Of a DNA stretch of 64,000 bases, positions 41,578 to 50,114 are shown piece after piece. The DNA is from Lactiplantibacillus modestisalitolerans. GTDB lineage: Bacteria; Bacillota; Bacilli; Lactobacillales; Lactobacillaceae. Position numbers and translations under genes: made by a program. The notes under the pieces are model-generated. The model had not been told where the DNA came from, ran no database searches, and saw nothing but the letters and a program-made list of their open reading frames with translations. The stretch's first letter is position 1, and every line of letters begins with the position of its first letter. The stretch spans positions 62,001 to 126,000 of the forward strand of contig NZ_BJEA01000012.1 of assembly GCF_005405425.1 (NCBI RefSeq), written 5' to 3'.

Positions 41578-42147
41578 ATGGAATTTGATAAGATTTATGA
41601 ATTAATGTCGCGATTTGAAAATAGTAATTTAACGAGTTTTAGTTACCATGATCAAGATTTTGAAATCAAGTTGGGTAAGGCGGAATCAACGCCAGTGGCT
41701 CCCGCGAAAACGCCAGCCAACCCCCAACCGGTGAAGCTGGCAAGTCCCGCGGCTGCGAGTGCGGCGCCAACTTCCCAAGTCACGCTGAGTCGCTCCCAGG
41801 CGGCCGCTCAATCGGAAGCCCCGGCATCGGCAGTCGTGGAACCAACTAGTGAAGCCACGAGTACGGCGCCAACGCCAGTCAGTGTTGACCCGAAGGAATG
41901 TGTTACTGCGCCGGTGGTTGGGATTTACTATCAAGCGCATTCATCCGAAGAATCGCCGTACGTTCAAGTTGGTGACCATGTTAGCGTGGGTCAACAAGTT
42001 GGCTTGATTCAAGCCATGCAAATGATGCGGCCAGTAGTGGCTAAGCAGGCCGGCTACGTCAAAGCGTTACTGGTGCGCAATGGCGACGAAGTTAATTTCG
42101 GGCAACCGCTAATTCAGCTGGTGCCGGATACGCCGGACGATATTTAA
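41578..42147 (+). CDS. AccB-type biotin carboxyl carrier homologue lacking the biotin lysine
   Basis: A 189-residue protein with the full AccB layout: an N-terminal helix-strand domain (MEFDKIYELMSRFENSNLTSF..), a Pro/Ala/Ser/Thr-rich linker (~residues 40-110), and a biotinyl-lipoyl domain (VTAPVVGIYYQAHSSEESP... VNFGQPLIQL). The canonical EAMKM is QAMQM: the biotin-accepting lysine is glutamine (codon CAA) and the preceding glutamate is glutamine too. As read, it cannot be biotinylated there. It has no accC or fab neighbour. ATG 41578 follows GGAGGG by 7 nt. A functional acc operon presumably exists elsewhere. Confidence 0.85.
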   Translation: MEFDKIYELMSRFENSNLTSFSYHDQDFEIKLGKAESTPVAPAKTPANPQPVKLASPAAASAAPTSQVTLSRSQAAAQSEAPASAVVEPTSEATSTAPTPVSVDPKECVTAPVVGIYYQAHSSEESPYVQVGDHVSVGQQVGLIQAMQMMRPVVAKQAGYVKALLVRNGDEVNFGQPLIQLVPDTPDDI

Positions 42148-42221
42148 GCCTTGGTGCTATCAACCCGCGTTTTAAACCCGGGTTGGCGGTAGGTGGCATA
42201 ATTACTAATTAATGATCAATT

Positions 42222-42272
42222 GAAAAAGCAAGTTTTCTGGATACACCGTATCCTAGAAAACTTGCTTTTTGT
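42222..42272 (+). terminator. Terminator after AccB homologue
   Basis: AAAAAGCAAGTTTTCT..GATAC pairs with GTATC..AGAAAACTTGCTTTTT. Confidence 0.9.
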
Positions 42273-42282
42273 GTCTTAGTTA

Positions 42283-42390
42283 GGTTCTATGATATGTGGT
42301 GCCGACCTGCTGACGAAGATGCCCGCAGTGTTCCAGCCAACCGGTTACCCCCGCTGCTGGCGGCATATCAGCACCAATTGATACAGAACC
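42283..42390 (-). repeat. Family F2 short derivative (MITE-like), 108 bp
   Basis: The terminal inverted repeats GGTTCTATGATATGTGGTGC and GCACCAATTGATACAGAACC are imperfect. The core on the minus strand contains CGCCAGCAGCGGG, CCGGTTGGCTGGAAC and ACTGCGGGCATC, shared with the long copy at 18.6 kb. Confidence 0.78.
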
Positions 42391-42402
42391 TCTAATTAAG
42401 CA

Positions 42403-43314
42403 TTATTTAATCGCGGCAACGGTTTTTAAGAACCAGTCGTTGAACGCGGCCGCGTCGATGTCGACGCAGACGTTGGCGTTGGTTTTGCCATCGTGGTAAG
42501 CGCCACGGATGTCGCCGACGGTTTCGCCATTAGCGGGCCCGTCCGTCTGTACGTCGATCCACATTTTTTCGGTCGTGAAGGCTTCGGGGTGTAGCAAGTA
42601 GAACAACGTGTTAACGTCGTGCATTGGAATGCCGCCCTTAGCCCCGTCGTGGTAATGATTGAAGAGCGCGTAGAGCATTGCACCCGTCCGGTTTAGCGTG
42701 GCCAGTTTGTCTAGCGTTGCGGCCGTTAAGAGGGCTTTCATGGTGACGTCTAAGCCCACCATCGTAATTGGAACACCGGATTGGTACATAATTTCGGCGG
42801 CGTGGGGGTCGGTAAAGACGTTAAATTCAGCCGCACTGGTCATGTTACCCTTACCGAGGGCGCCACCCATTGCAATGATTTCTTTAATATGGGACAGCAC
42901 TTCGGGATAAGTCTTGAATAGAAGCGCAACGTTGGTGTACGCTCCGGTTGGAATCAAGGTGACGGGTTCAGTTTCAGCCATGAGTTGGTTCCGCAGTGCG
43001 AGGACGGCTGGTTCTGGGAGCGGTTGGGCTAAATCACTTGGAAAGTCGTAGCCTGGCATCCCCGAAACGCCGTGAATCCGGACGGCGTCCTCGAACGGCT
43101 TAATTAACGGTTGCGGCGCACCGGCGGCCACCGGCACGTCCCGGTTGAAAAACCGGGTTAATTTGAGTGCGTTTAGCGTCGTTTTATCCACGGTAACGTT
43201 TCCGGCCACCGTTGTAATGAGCTGTAAATCTAAGTCTGGATGGTTCAAAGCAATTGTAATGGCCGCGGCATCGTCGATCCCGGGGTCACTATCCATAATG
43301 ATTTTAGTTGACAT
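42403..43314 (-). CDS. Nucleoside hydrolase (inosine-uridine / ribosylpyrimidine type)
   Basis: Hydrolyses nucleosides to ribose and base for salvage; 303 residues. The N-terminal calcium-binding signature is IIMDSDPGIDDAAA; further active-site segments are TTVAGNVTVDKTTLNAL, LIPTGAYTNVALL, AEFNVFTDPHAAEIM and HDVNTLFYLLHPEAF (final metal Asp). ATG 43314 follows GGAGGG by 6 nt; the longer reading has no ribosome site. Pyrimidine or purine preference is not certain. It is monocistronic. Confidence 0.93.
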   Translation of the reverse strand: MSTKIIMDSDPGIDDAAAITIALNHPDLDLQLITTVAGNVTVDKTTLNALKLTRFFNRDVPVAAGAPQPLIKPFEDAVRIHGVSGMPGYDFPSDLAQPLPEPAVLALRNQLMAETEPVTLIPTGAYTNVALLFKTYPEVLSHIKEIIAMGGALGKGNMTSAAEFNVFTDPHAAEIMYQSGVPITMVGLDVTMKALLTAATLDKLATLNRTGAMLYALFNHYHDGAKGGIPMHDVNTLFYLLHPEAFTTEKMWIDVQTDGPANGETVGDIRGAYHDGKTNANVCVDIDAAAFNDWFLKTVAAIK

Positions 43315-43446
43315 GACGTTCCCTCCATTATCAAGCACATTTGGTTACTCCCATTTTAGCATAGTCGCCATACTGAAATCGATTGCAATTACACCCGGAT
43401 TGACGTAGCATGACAGTAACAAAACGGAACAACGGAGGAATCAAGG

Positions 43447-44370
43447 ATGAACCAACCACGGGTAATTTTAATTACGGGTGCTTCTTCTGGAATTGGTAAA
43501 GCGACGGCGCTGAAATTGCAAGCGCAGGGTAACATTGTCTACGGGGCGGCGCGCCGAATCGAAAAAATGACCGATTTAGCAGCGGCCGGCGTGCACGTTC
43601 TGAAAGTCGACGTCACGGACGAGACAACGTTGGAAGCCGCCGTTCATACGATTGAAGTTGAACAAGGTCGGCTCGACGTTTTAATTAATAACGCCGGTTA
43701 CGGCTCGTACGGCGCGGTTGAGGATGTCCCCATCGAAGAGGGCGAGTACCAGTTTAAGGTCAACGTTTTCGGTGTGATGCGGTTAACCCAGCTTGTTTTG
43801 CCGTTAATGCGCGCACAAAAGCGGGGCCGGATCATTAACACGGCGTCCATTGGTGGTAAAATTTATCAACCACTTAGTGCGTGGTATATGGGAACGAAGC
43901 ACGCTCTGGAAGGGATGAGCGATTCCTTACGGATGGAAGTGGCACCGTTCGGCATCGACGTCATCGTCATTGAACCAGGTGGAATTAAAACTGAATGGGC
44001 CGGTATTGCCGAAAAGAAACTGATAGAGGTTTCTAACGCGGGCGTCTACCACGAGCAGGCGCTCAAAGTTGGCGCGATGCTGTCCTTATTTGACCGCTTT
44101 GCGTCCAATCCGGGCGTGATTGCTAAACTCATGGTTCGGGCGGTGACCGACGTTCAGCCCAAGACGCGCTACCACGCGGGGATGGCGGCTGGCCTATCGT
44201 TAACGGCCCGTAAGTGGCTGACCGACCGCCAGTTTGATTGGGCGATGAATAAGGCCATTGACGGCTCGGCCCGCCTCGCCAAAATAACGCGGCACCGCAA
44301 CCGGCGAACGGGAAGTCGCCATTACCGTCATGACCGCGCGAAACACGCGTCCGCGGCGGCTGATAAATGA
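43447..44370 (+). CDS. Short-chain dehydrogenase/reductase (SDR)
   Basis: A 307-residue classical SDR. Cofactor motif TGASSGIGKAT, structural NNAGYGSYG, catalytic Ser/Tyr/Lys in SAWYMGTKHALE (~residue 140) and PGGIKTEW. The Arg following the second strand (AARRIEK) favours NADP(H). The C-terminal tail (~residues 265-307) is strongly basic and longer than usual (RLAKITRHRNRRTGSRHYRH). ATG 43447 follows GGAGG by 8 nt. The substrate cannot be told. Confidence 0.9.
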   Translation: MNQPRVILITGASSGIGKATALKLQAQGNIVYGAARRIEKMTDLAAAGVHVLKVDVTDETTLEAAVHTIEVEQGRLDVLINNAGYGSYGAVEDVPIEEGEYQFKVNVFGVMRLTQLVLPLMRAQKRGRIINTASIGGKIYQPLSAWYMGTKHALEGMSDSLRMEVAPFGIDVIVIEPGGIKTEWAGIAEKKLIEVSNAGVYHEQALKVGAMLSLFDRFASNPGVIAKLMVRAVTDVQPKTRYHAGMAAGLSLTARKWLTDRQFDWAMNKAIDGSARLAKITRHRNRRTGSRHYRHDRAKHASAAADK

Positions 44371-44450
44371 GTTTACCAGTATGTTTATGGTGATTAATCA
44401 AGTAAAGTGAAAACTTAGAAAGCCCGGATAGTAGCAACTTGCCGCCTTGC

Positions 44451-44592
44451 CGGTTGGTCCTAAAGCGGTTGGAACGTGGTGGACACGACTTTAAGCCAAG
44501 CAAACCACTTGTCTTAAAGCTCGGTCTTTGGGTAAGTCGGGAAACAACCCCGACTAACGCAAACGACACCACTGAGCCACTTTAGGACCGCC
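44451..44592. repeat. Family F2 structured element, diverged long copy
   Basis: Outer arms GGTCCTAAAG (44456-44465) and CTTTAGGACC (44580-44589) pair. TGGAAC (44470-44475), helix GTGGTG/CACCAC (44476-44481 with 44567-44572) and TGAGCC (44573-44578) follow the same order as in the 18.6-kb copy but with different helix bases. Two inner hairpins have loops CAAACCA and AAACAAC. No ORF is credible here. Confidence 0.7.
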
Positions 44593-44674
44593 CTCACGGC
44601 TAAATGAGTGGCAACTAAACAGAGTCTCCCACTGACTGATATTGCAAAAATCAATCAGTGGGGGACTACTAAAA

Positions 44675-44970
44675 TTAAATTATAAGGTGTGACCCTGATT
44701 GGACTGCGAGTCCGTGGTATGAGTAATCATACCCTTGATTGGCCTTTACCATGGCTAAAAGACATTTAACGGTCTTATTCATGCAGGCCACCACTGCGAC
44801 CTTATCCTGTTTGGGATAAGGTTTTTTTAATCTGTAATAATAATCAACGATATGGTTGGGAGCCGCTTTTTATTGGCGGATCATGTTACGAACGGCAAAG
44901 AATAAAATACGACGAGCGTGAGCTTCACCGCGTTTGTGTATCTCCGAATGTTCATAGCCGAAGCGTACGC
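44675..44970 (-). pseudogene. IS110-family transposase remnant (C-terminal part)
   Basis: On the minus strand the reading frame gives FGYEHSEIHKRGEAHARR, ILFFAVRNMIRQ, an in-frame TAA, then YYYRLKKPYPKQDKVAVVAC, MNKTVKCLLAMV and a terminal stop at 44675. The order H-K-R-G...A-R-R..L and KVAVVACMNK is the C-terminal end of IS110-type transposases (Transposase_20 domain). The 5' two-thirds is absent, cut at a terminator-like hairpin, and the internal stop makes it non-functional. No IS ends were identified. Confidence 0.75.
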
Positions 44971-45035
44971 CAAAAGTCAGCTAGCTCCGCTTAACCCCGT
45001 AAGTGCTCCCCTTTGGCACACGCTCATTTTTTGAT
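44956..45035 (+). terminator. Terminator-like hairpin next to the transposase remnant
   Basis: GAAGCGTACGCCAAAAG pairs with CTTTGGCACACGCTC around a large loop and is followed by TTTTTT. Its stem resembles that of the ndh terminator at 5062. No plus-strand gene precedes it closely. Confidence 0.5.
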
Positions 45036-45247
45036 GCCACTGTACCTGCTTAGATTTGCCGCCAGCAACGGGCGTGGACGTTAAAAGTCAGCATTTTTCC
45101 GATGTCTAAATTGACAGGCTTCGAAAAGACGCGTAGAGTAAAAGGTGAAACTTTTGTTGTTACAAGACGACGAGCGCATATCACTGGGAATCTGACGGGG
45201 GTGTGCTACGATTAGGAAAATCAGGCTATTTTTGGGAGGAGAAGGGC
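45036..45247. other. Intergenic leader region of the osmoprotectant operon
   Basis: Contains a short F2-like fragment (TTAGATTTGCCGCCAGCAACGG, about 45050-45072, overlapping in content with the 18.6-kb copy). The promoter for the operon is probably in 45150-45220, but I could not fix its boxes. Confidence 0.4.
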
Positions 45248-46777
45248 ATGCAGACATTATTACAGACGTTGGCGGACCGCCGCGGGGACCTGCTGACCGC
45301 ACTATGGCAGCACTTAGGAATTTCTTTGACTGCGCTCGTTTTAGCGATGGTCATTGCCATTCCGCTGGCGATTTGGGCGGTGCGGCGACCTAAATGGGCG
45401 GAGGGTTTGTTGCAGCTGACGAGTGTTTTGCAAACGATTCCGTCGCTGGCACTCTTGGGATTGCTGATTCCACTAGTTGGGATTGGCACGGTGCCGGCGG
45501 TAATTGCACTGGTAATTTACGCGCTGTTACCAATTTTTCAAAATACGTACTTGGGGATCGCTGAAATTGACCCGTCAATTGAAGAGGCGGCCGACGCGTT
45601 TGCGATGTCGCGGATGCGGAAATTGTTTAAGGTGGAATTGCCGATTGCGCTCCCCCAAATTATTGCCGGTATCCGGACGGCGTTAGTGCTCATCATTGGG
45701 ACAGCGACGTTGGCCGCCTTAATTGGGGCTGGCGGTTTAGGGACGTTCATCATGCTCGGAATTGACCGCAACGATACGCCGCTGCTCTTGATTGGCGCGA
45801 TTTCGTCGGCGTTACTGGCGATTCTGCTGAGTGCGTTAGTGCGTTGGTTTCAAACGGCGAAGCCCCGGCAGGCTCTAGTCATGTTTGGGGTAATCGTCGC
45901 GCTGCTTGGCGGGGGCGGTGCGTATAGCGTGTACGCTAACCGGGTTGAAACCGTGACGATTGCCGGTAAGCTGGGCTCGGAGCCGGACATCCTGATCAAC
46001 ATGTATAAGGAATTGATTGAGGCGCAGGATAAACACGTTAAGGTCACGTTGAAGCCCAATTTTGGGAAAACGACCTTTCTCTATAGCGCTCTCAAAAATG
46101 ATCAAATTGATATTTACCCCGAGTTTACCGGTTCGGTACTGGAAACGTTGGTGAAGGGGCAAAATCCTAAGCGGATGACGGCCAAGCAAACTTATCAGTT
46201 AGCCCAGAAACGCTTGCGGCAACAGGCCGATATGCGGCTGCTAAAACCCATGCGGTATAACAACACCTATGCGTTAGCGGTGACCGCGCAGTTTCAACGG
46301 GAGCACCACTTAAAGACGATTAGTGATTTGAACCGGGTCGAGGGTTTACTGAAACCGGGGATGACGCTAGAATTCATTGACCGTAACGACGGCTTAAAAG
46401 GACTTAAAAAGGCCTACGGGCTGGACGTGACAGCTAAATCAATGGAGCCGGCGCTACGCTACGAAGCGATTAGTAAGGGGCGCATTAACCTGGTTGACGC
46501 TTACGCAACGGATAGTGAATTGCGACAGTACAATTTAAAACTTTTAAAGGATGACCAGCATTTCTTCCCGACGTATCAAGGGGCACCGTTGATGAAGGCG
46601 AGTTTTGCTGGGCAGCATCCGCAAATTGTTCGGGCGTTGAATAAATTAGCCGGACAGATTTCAGAAACGGATATGCAAGAGATGAATTATGAAGTCAACG
46701 TCCAGAAGCGTTCGGCGGCTAAAGTCGCGCGGGCGTACCTGGTTAAACATCATTTACTAACAACGGGGGCGGAATAA
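45248..46777 (+). CDS. OpuC-type osmoprotectant ABC transporter, permease fused to substrate-binding domain
   Basis: A 509-residue fusion. Residues ~1-215 form the ProW-type permease with about six helices and the EAA loop (FKVELPIALPQIIAGIRTAL). A further helix near 225 leads to an extracellular OpuAC domain (VTIAGKLGSEPDILINMYKE, YPEFTGSVLETL, VDAYATDSELRQYNL). Substrates are glycine betaine, carnitine or choline; the choice is not readable. The start is ATG 45248 with GGAGG 8 nt upstream. It overlaps the ATPase gene as TAATG. Confidence 0.93.
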   Translation: MQTLLQTLADRRGDLLTALWQHLGISLTALVLAMVIAIPLAIWAVRRPKWAEGLLQLTSVLQTIPSLALLGLLIPLVGIGTVPAVIALVIYALLPIFQNTYLGIAEIDPSIEEAADAFAMSRMRKLFKVELPIALPQIIAGIRTALVLIIGTATLAALIGAGGLGTFIMLGIDRNDTPLLLIGAISSALLAILLSALVRWFQTAKPRQALVMFGVIVALLGGGGAYSVYANRVETVTIAGKLGSEPDILINMYKELIEAQDKHVKVTLKPNFGKTTFLYSALKNDQIDIYPEFTGSVLETLVKGQNPKRMTAKQTYQLAQKRLRQQADMRLLKPMRYNNTYALAVTAQFQREHHLKTISDLNRVEGLLKPGMTLEFIDRNDGLKGLKKAYGLDVTAKSMEPALRYEAISKGRINLVDAYATDSELRQYNLKLLKDDQHFFPTYQGAPLMKASFAGQHPQIVRALNKLAGQISETDMQEMNYEVNVQKRSAAKVARAYLVKHHLLTTGAE

Positions 46778-47760
46778 TGGAACCAACAACGACAAAACCA
46801 GTGGCAATTACTTTTCAACACGTCCAAAAAGCGTTTGGTGACCAAGTCGTGATTCCCGACCTCAACTTAACCGTGGAGCAGGGTGAATTGTTCGTCCTCG
46901 TAGGTACGTCTGGTAGTGGTAAAACGACCACCCTGAAAATGATTAATCGCTTGGATCCACTGACGAAGGGGACGATTCTCGTCAATGGTCAGGATAGTAG
47001 TCAAATGCCGGTGCGTGATCTTCGCTGGCAAATGGGCTACGTCCTTCAGCAAATTGCCCTCTTTCCAACGATGACCGTCGCCCAGAACATCGCGGTGATT
47101 CCCGAAATGAAGGGGACGGCTAAAAAGGTCATTAACCAAACGATCGACGAACTATTAACGGAAGTGGGCCTAGCGCCGGCGGACTATCGTAACCGACTAC
47201 CACGGGAGCTTTCAGGCGGTGAGCAACAACGGATTGGCATCTTACGGGCAATTGCGGCTAATCCCGAAATTGTGTTGATGGACGAACCGTTTAGCGCGCT
47301 CGATCCCTTGTCGCGCCAGCAGTTACAGGACTTAGTCTTGCGGTTACACGCCCGCTACCATAATACGATTGTTTTTGTCACCCATGACATGAACGAAGCG
47401 TTAAAATTAGGGAACCGGATCGGCGTGATGCGGCAGGGACAACTCGTCCAAGTTGGGACGCCGACCGAACTAGCGCAACACCCAGCCAACGCGTTTGTGC
47501 GGGACTTTTTCGGCGCTAGCCGGGCTAAAAACGTCTACGATATTTACGTTGGCCGGGTCGGCCTCAGTCAGGGCTATTTACCAAAACCAGCTGTCGCGGC
47601 GGGGCGGATTCAAACGTTGGCTGCGCAGGCCACGCTCCGAACGGCCTTCAAAGCCTTTCGAACGCACGACTACCTGGCAATCACGGAGGATCAGCAGGTG
47701 CGTGGCTACCTTGACCGGCAGCGCGTTGTCGCGTATTTGAGTGAACACGAAGCGGATTAA
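46777..47760 (+). CDS. OpuC-type osmoprotectant ABC transporter, ATP-binding subunit
   Basis: A 327-residue ATPase. Walker A is VGTSGSGKTTT (~residue 41), signature LSGGEQQRIGILRA, Walker B IVLMDEPFSALD, switch FVTHDMNEAL. The C-terminal ~85 residues after DFFGASRA are shorter than the tandem CBS pair of well-studied OpuA/OpuC ATPases, so ionic-strength sensing may be reduced or different. Its ATG shares a base with the upstream stop, and an oxidoreductase gene follows after 17 nt. Confidence 0.93.
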   Translation: MEPTTTKPVAITFQHVQKAFGDQVVIPDLNLTVEQGELFVLVGTSGSGKTTTLKMINRLDPLTKGTILVNGQDSSQMPVRDLRWQMGYVLQQIALFPTMTVAQNIAVIPEMKGTAKKVINQTIDELLTEVGLAPADYRNRLPRELSGGEQQRIGILRAIAANPEIVLMDEPFSALDPLSRQQLQDLVLRLHARYHNTIVFVTHDMNEALKLGNRIGVMRQGQLVQVGTPTELAQHPANAFVRDFFGASRAKNVYDIYVGRVGLSQGYLPKPAVAAGRIQTLAAQATLRTAFKAFRTHDYLAITEDQQVRGYLDRQRVVAYLSEHEAD

Positions 47761-47777
47761 ACGAGGAGGAAGTAAGC

Positions 47778-49112
47778 ATGGCGAATCAATATGACGTAAT
47801 TGTAATCGGTGGGGGCCCCGCGGGAACGGCCGTCGCCGGGGGCTTAACGGCTCAGGGCAAGCGGGTCCTAATTGTTGAAGCGGACTTGTGGGGCGGGACT
47901 TGCCCGAACCGTGGCTGTGACCCTAAGAAAATCTTATTGAGTGCAGTTGAAGCAAAGGAAGCGGCGGAACACTTACAGCACCGCGGCTTGATCGCGGGTC
48001 CCCAAATTGATTGGCCCGCTTTGATGGCTCATAAGCGCGGCTACACGGATGGTATCAGTTCTGGGACCCACGCTAGCTTGGAAAAGCAGGGAATTGCAAC
48101 CATTCACGGTCAGGCGACGTTTGGTGCGGACGGTCAACTGACGGTTGACGGCACGCCCGTTAGTGCCCGCGACTATGTGATTGCGACCGGGCAGCGACCG
48201 GCCATTTTACCAATCACTGGGCACGAAAATCTGAGGACGAGTACCGATTTTTTGGACCTAGACGACATGCCCAAGCGAGTAACCTTCATTGGCGGGGGCT
48301 ACGTGGGCTTTGAACTGGCGACAATCGCGAAGGCGGCCGACGCCGACGTTCACTTGATTCATCACAACGACCGGCCACTCAAAAACTTTGACCCGGCCAT
48401 GGTCCAAGCACTGATGACCAATTTGGAAAAAGAAGACGTCCACTTCCACTTGAACGAAGACGTGACGGCGGTTACCAAGCAGGCGGATGGCTATCACGTT
48501 CAAGCGGCCAGCGGTTTTGAACTCGTGACCGACCTTGTAATCTGTTCTGCGGGTCGGGTGCCTAACGTCGAGCAACTTGGCTTGGAAAACGTGGGCGTCG
48601 CCTATGACCGCCAAGGCGTTCAAGTCAACGACCACTTACAAACCGCAAATACCCACATTTACGCCGTGGGTGACGTGAGCGCGACGCCGGTGCCGAAGCT
48701 GACGCCGGTTGCGGGCTACGAAGCTCGTTACTTGGTGGGTGAATTAACGCAACCGGGCGCGGCGATTCAGTATCCGGCCGTGCCAACGCAAGTCTTTGCG
48801 GCGCCGAAGTTAGCCCAAGTTGGGTTAAGCGCGGCGGCGGCCCAGCGGGAACCGGACCGGTATCGTGTCCAAACCATCGACATGACTAAGTGGTTTACGT
48901 ATTACCGCTTTGGGGCGCAACAAGCGCTTGCTAAGGTAATCGTGGATCAACCGAGCGGGACCATCGTGGGGGCGACTGTGTTGAGTGACTTGGCGGATGA
49001 AATGATCAACTATCTAACACTCCTAATTGATCAAAAGCTGACGCTTGCCGATTTACAACACCGGATTTTGGCATACCCAACACCGGCAAGTGATTTGCAG
49101 TATTTATACTAA
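47778..49112 (+). CDS. Pyridine nucleotide-disulfide oxidoreductase (glutathione reductase-like)
   Basis: A 444-residue class I flavoprotein disulfide reductase. FAD motif IGGGPAGTAVAGG, redox-active pair GGTCPNRGCDPKK (C-x4-C), NAD(P) motif FIGGGYVGFELATIA and the second FAD motif HIYAVGDVSATP are present. The C-terminal dimerisation domain is there, but the active-site HPTxxE is replaced by YPTPASDL, so the histidine/glutamate acid-base pair is missing or changed. ATG 47778 follows GAGGAGG. It is the third gene of the osmoprotectant operon, an unusual pairing. The substrate is uncertain. Confidence 0.88.
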   Translation: MANQYDVIVIGGGPAGTAVAGGLTAQGKRVLIVEADLWGGTCPNRGCDPKKILLSAVEAKEAAEHLQHRGLIAGPQIDWPALMAHKRGYTDGISSGTHASLEKQGIATIHGQATFGADGQLTVDGTPVSARDYVIATGQRPAILPITGHENLRTSTDFLDLDDMPKRVTFIGGGYVGFELATIAKAADADVHLIHHNDRPLKNFDPAMVQALMTNLEKEDVHFHLNEDVTAVTKQADGYHVQAASGFELVTDLVICSAGRVPNVEQLGLENVGVAYDRQGVQVNDHLQTANTHIYAVGDVSATPVPKLTPVAGYEARYLVGELTQPGAAIQYPAVPTQVFAAPKLAQVGLSAAAAQREPDRYRVQTIDMTKWFTYYRFGAQQALAKVIVDQPSGTIVGATVLSDLADEMINYLTLLIDQKLTLADLQHRILAYPTPASDLQYLY

Positions 49113-49163
49113 ATTTGAATTAACTAAGCACGCCGACACCCAATAATTAGGTTATGAGTAACG

Positions 49164-49210
49164 CAAAAACCGGAAGTATCCCAATCAGAACGGGGCACTT
49201 CCGGTTTTTG
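49164..49210. terminator. Bidirectional terminator between oxidoreductase and lysR genes
   Basis: AAAAACCGGAAGT..CCC pairs with GGG..ACTTCCGGTTTTT. Confidence 0.88.
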
Positions 49211-49217
49211 TGGTTTC

Positions 49218-50096
49218 TTAAGTTGCGGCCGGCCACCACTTAACGAATTGATCCATTAAATGACGTAGCGCAGCGTGGTCACTTTTGAGGTAACTCATGT
49301 AGATGGGCATGTGGGCCGCCTCGTCACTAATTGGGATGGCGACCCGGTTATCGTCCGTTGTTTGCCGCCGTACTTCGTCGCGCAGGAGCGAGACGTTGGT
49401 ACTAAAGTACGGAAAGTCGGAATATTTAGCGATTTCTTGAAAGCTACTTTGATCGTCCTGGTAGAGAAATTTTGCGTCCGGAATGAGTTGCTGGCTAACG
49501 TGGCGCCAGTCGCCAATATTATCCAACATGACGAAACTGAGACCGCGCAACTCTTTAAACGTAATCGTCGGCTGGTTAGCCTGATACATAAATTTCTGGA
49601 GGTGGACAACGAGGCTTTCGATGCCTAAAAAGCGCGATTCAATCGTCGCGGTTTGGACCTCCTGGTTAGAAAAAATTAACCGCGCCCGCCGGTTGGTGAG
49701 CGTCGCGGCCAGTTGATCGTCGGTAATTAGGGTTGAATCGACGGTCAGGTTGGCAGGTAACTGCGATTGGCGAGCGTCAAGCATGACGAGTGGTCCGGGT
49801 AAGGTCGCCATGACGACCAACCGTTGCTGGTTGCGTTCAAAGTTTTGTAACTGGGTCACAAACGCTTGCTGGTCATGTAACAGCTGGGCCGCGGACGTAG
49901 CCGCCAATTTGCCGGTTGCGGTTAGGGTAATTTTATTCGGTTGGCGATTAAATAACTGAACGTTCAAGTCGCTTTCCAATTTTTGCATGCCGCGGGTAAC
50001 GGTTGGCTGGGTGACGTGCAACGCGGCCGCCGTTTTGGCCAGGGTCTGCGTCCGCGCAAAGGTCACGAGTGCCAATAGTAGGTCATTATTGAGCAA
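49218..50096 (-). CDS. LysR-family transcription regulator
   Basis: A 292-residue regulator. The winged HTH covers residues ~3-62 (ALVTFARTQTLAKTAAAL, HVTQPTVTRGMQKLESDL, FNRQPNKITLTATG), and the rest is a periplasmic-binding-like effector domain. The start is TTG 50096, 7 nt after GGAGG. It is divergent from two aldo/keto reductase genes, with a perfect inverted repeat between them, so it probably controls both directions. The effector is unknown. Confidence 0.92.
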   Translation of the reverse strand: MLNNDLLLALVTFARTQTLAKTAAALHVTQPTVTRGMQKLESDLNVQLFNRQPNKITLTATGKLAATSAAQLLHDQQAFVTQLQNFERNQQRLVVMATLPGPLVMLDARQSQLPANLTVDSTLITDDQLAATLTNRRARLIFSNQEVQTATIESRFLGIESLVVHLQKFMYQANQPTITFKELRGLSFVMLDNIGDWRHVSQQLIPDAKFLYQDDQSSFQEIAKYSDFPYFSTNVSLLRDEVRRQTTDDNRVAIPISDEAAHMPIYMSYLKSDHAALRHLMDQFVKWWPAAT

Positions 50097-50114
50097 TGGA
50101 GCACCTCCAAAATT

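Noticed and set aside
44129-44572. Minus-strand 147-codon frame covering the SDR end and F2 element
   Set aside because: It is antisense to SDR coding sequence and to a structured repeat; no family features.
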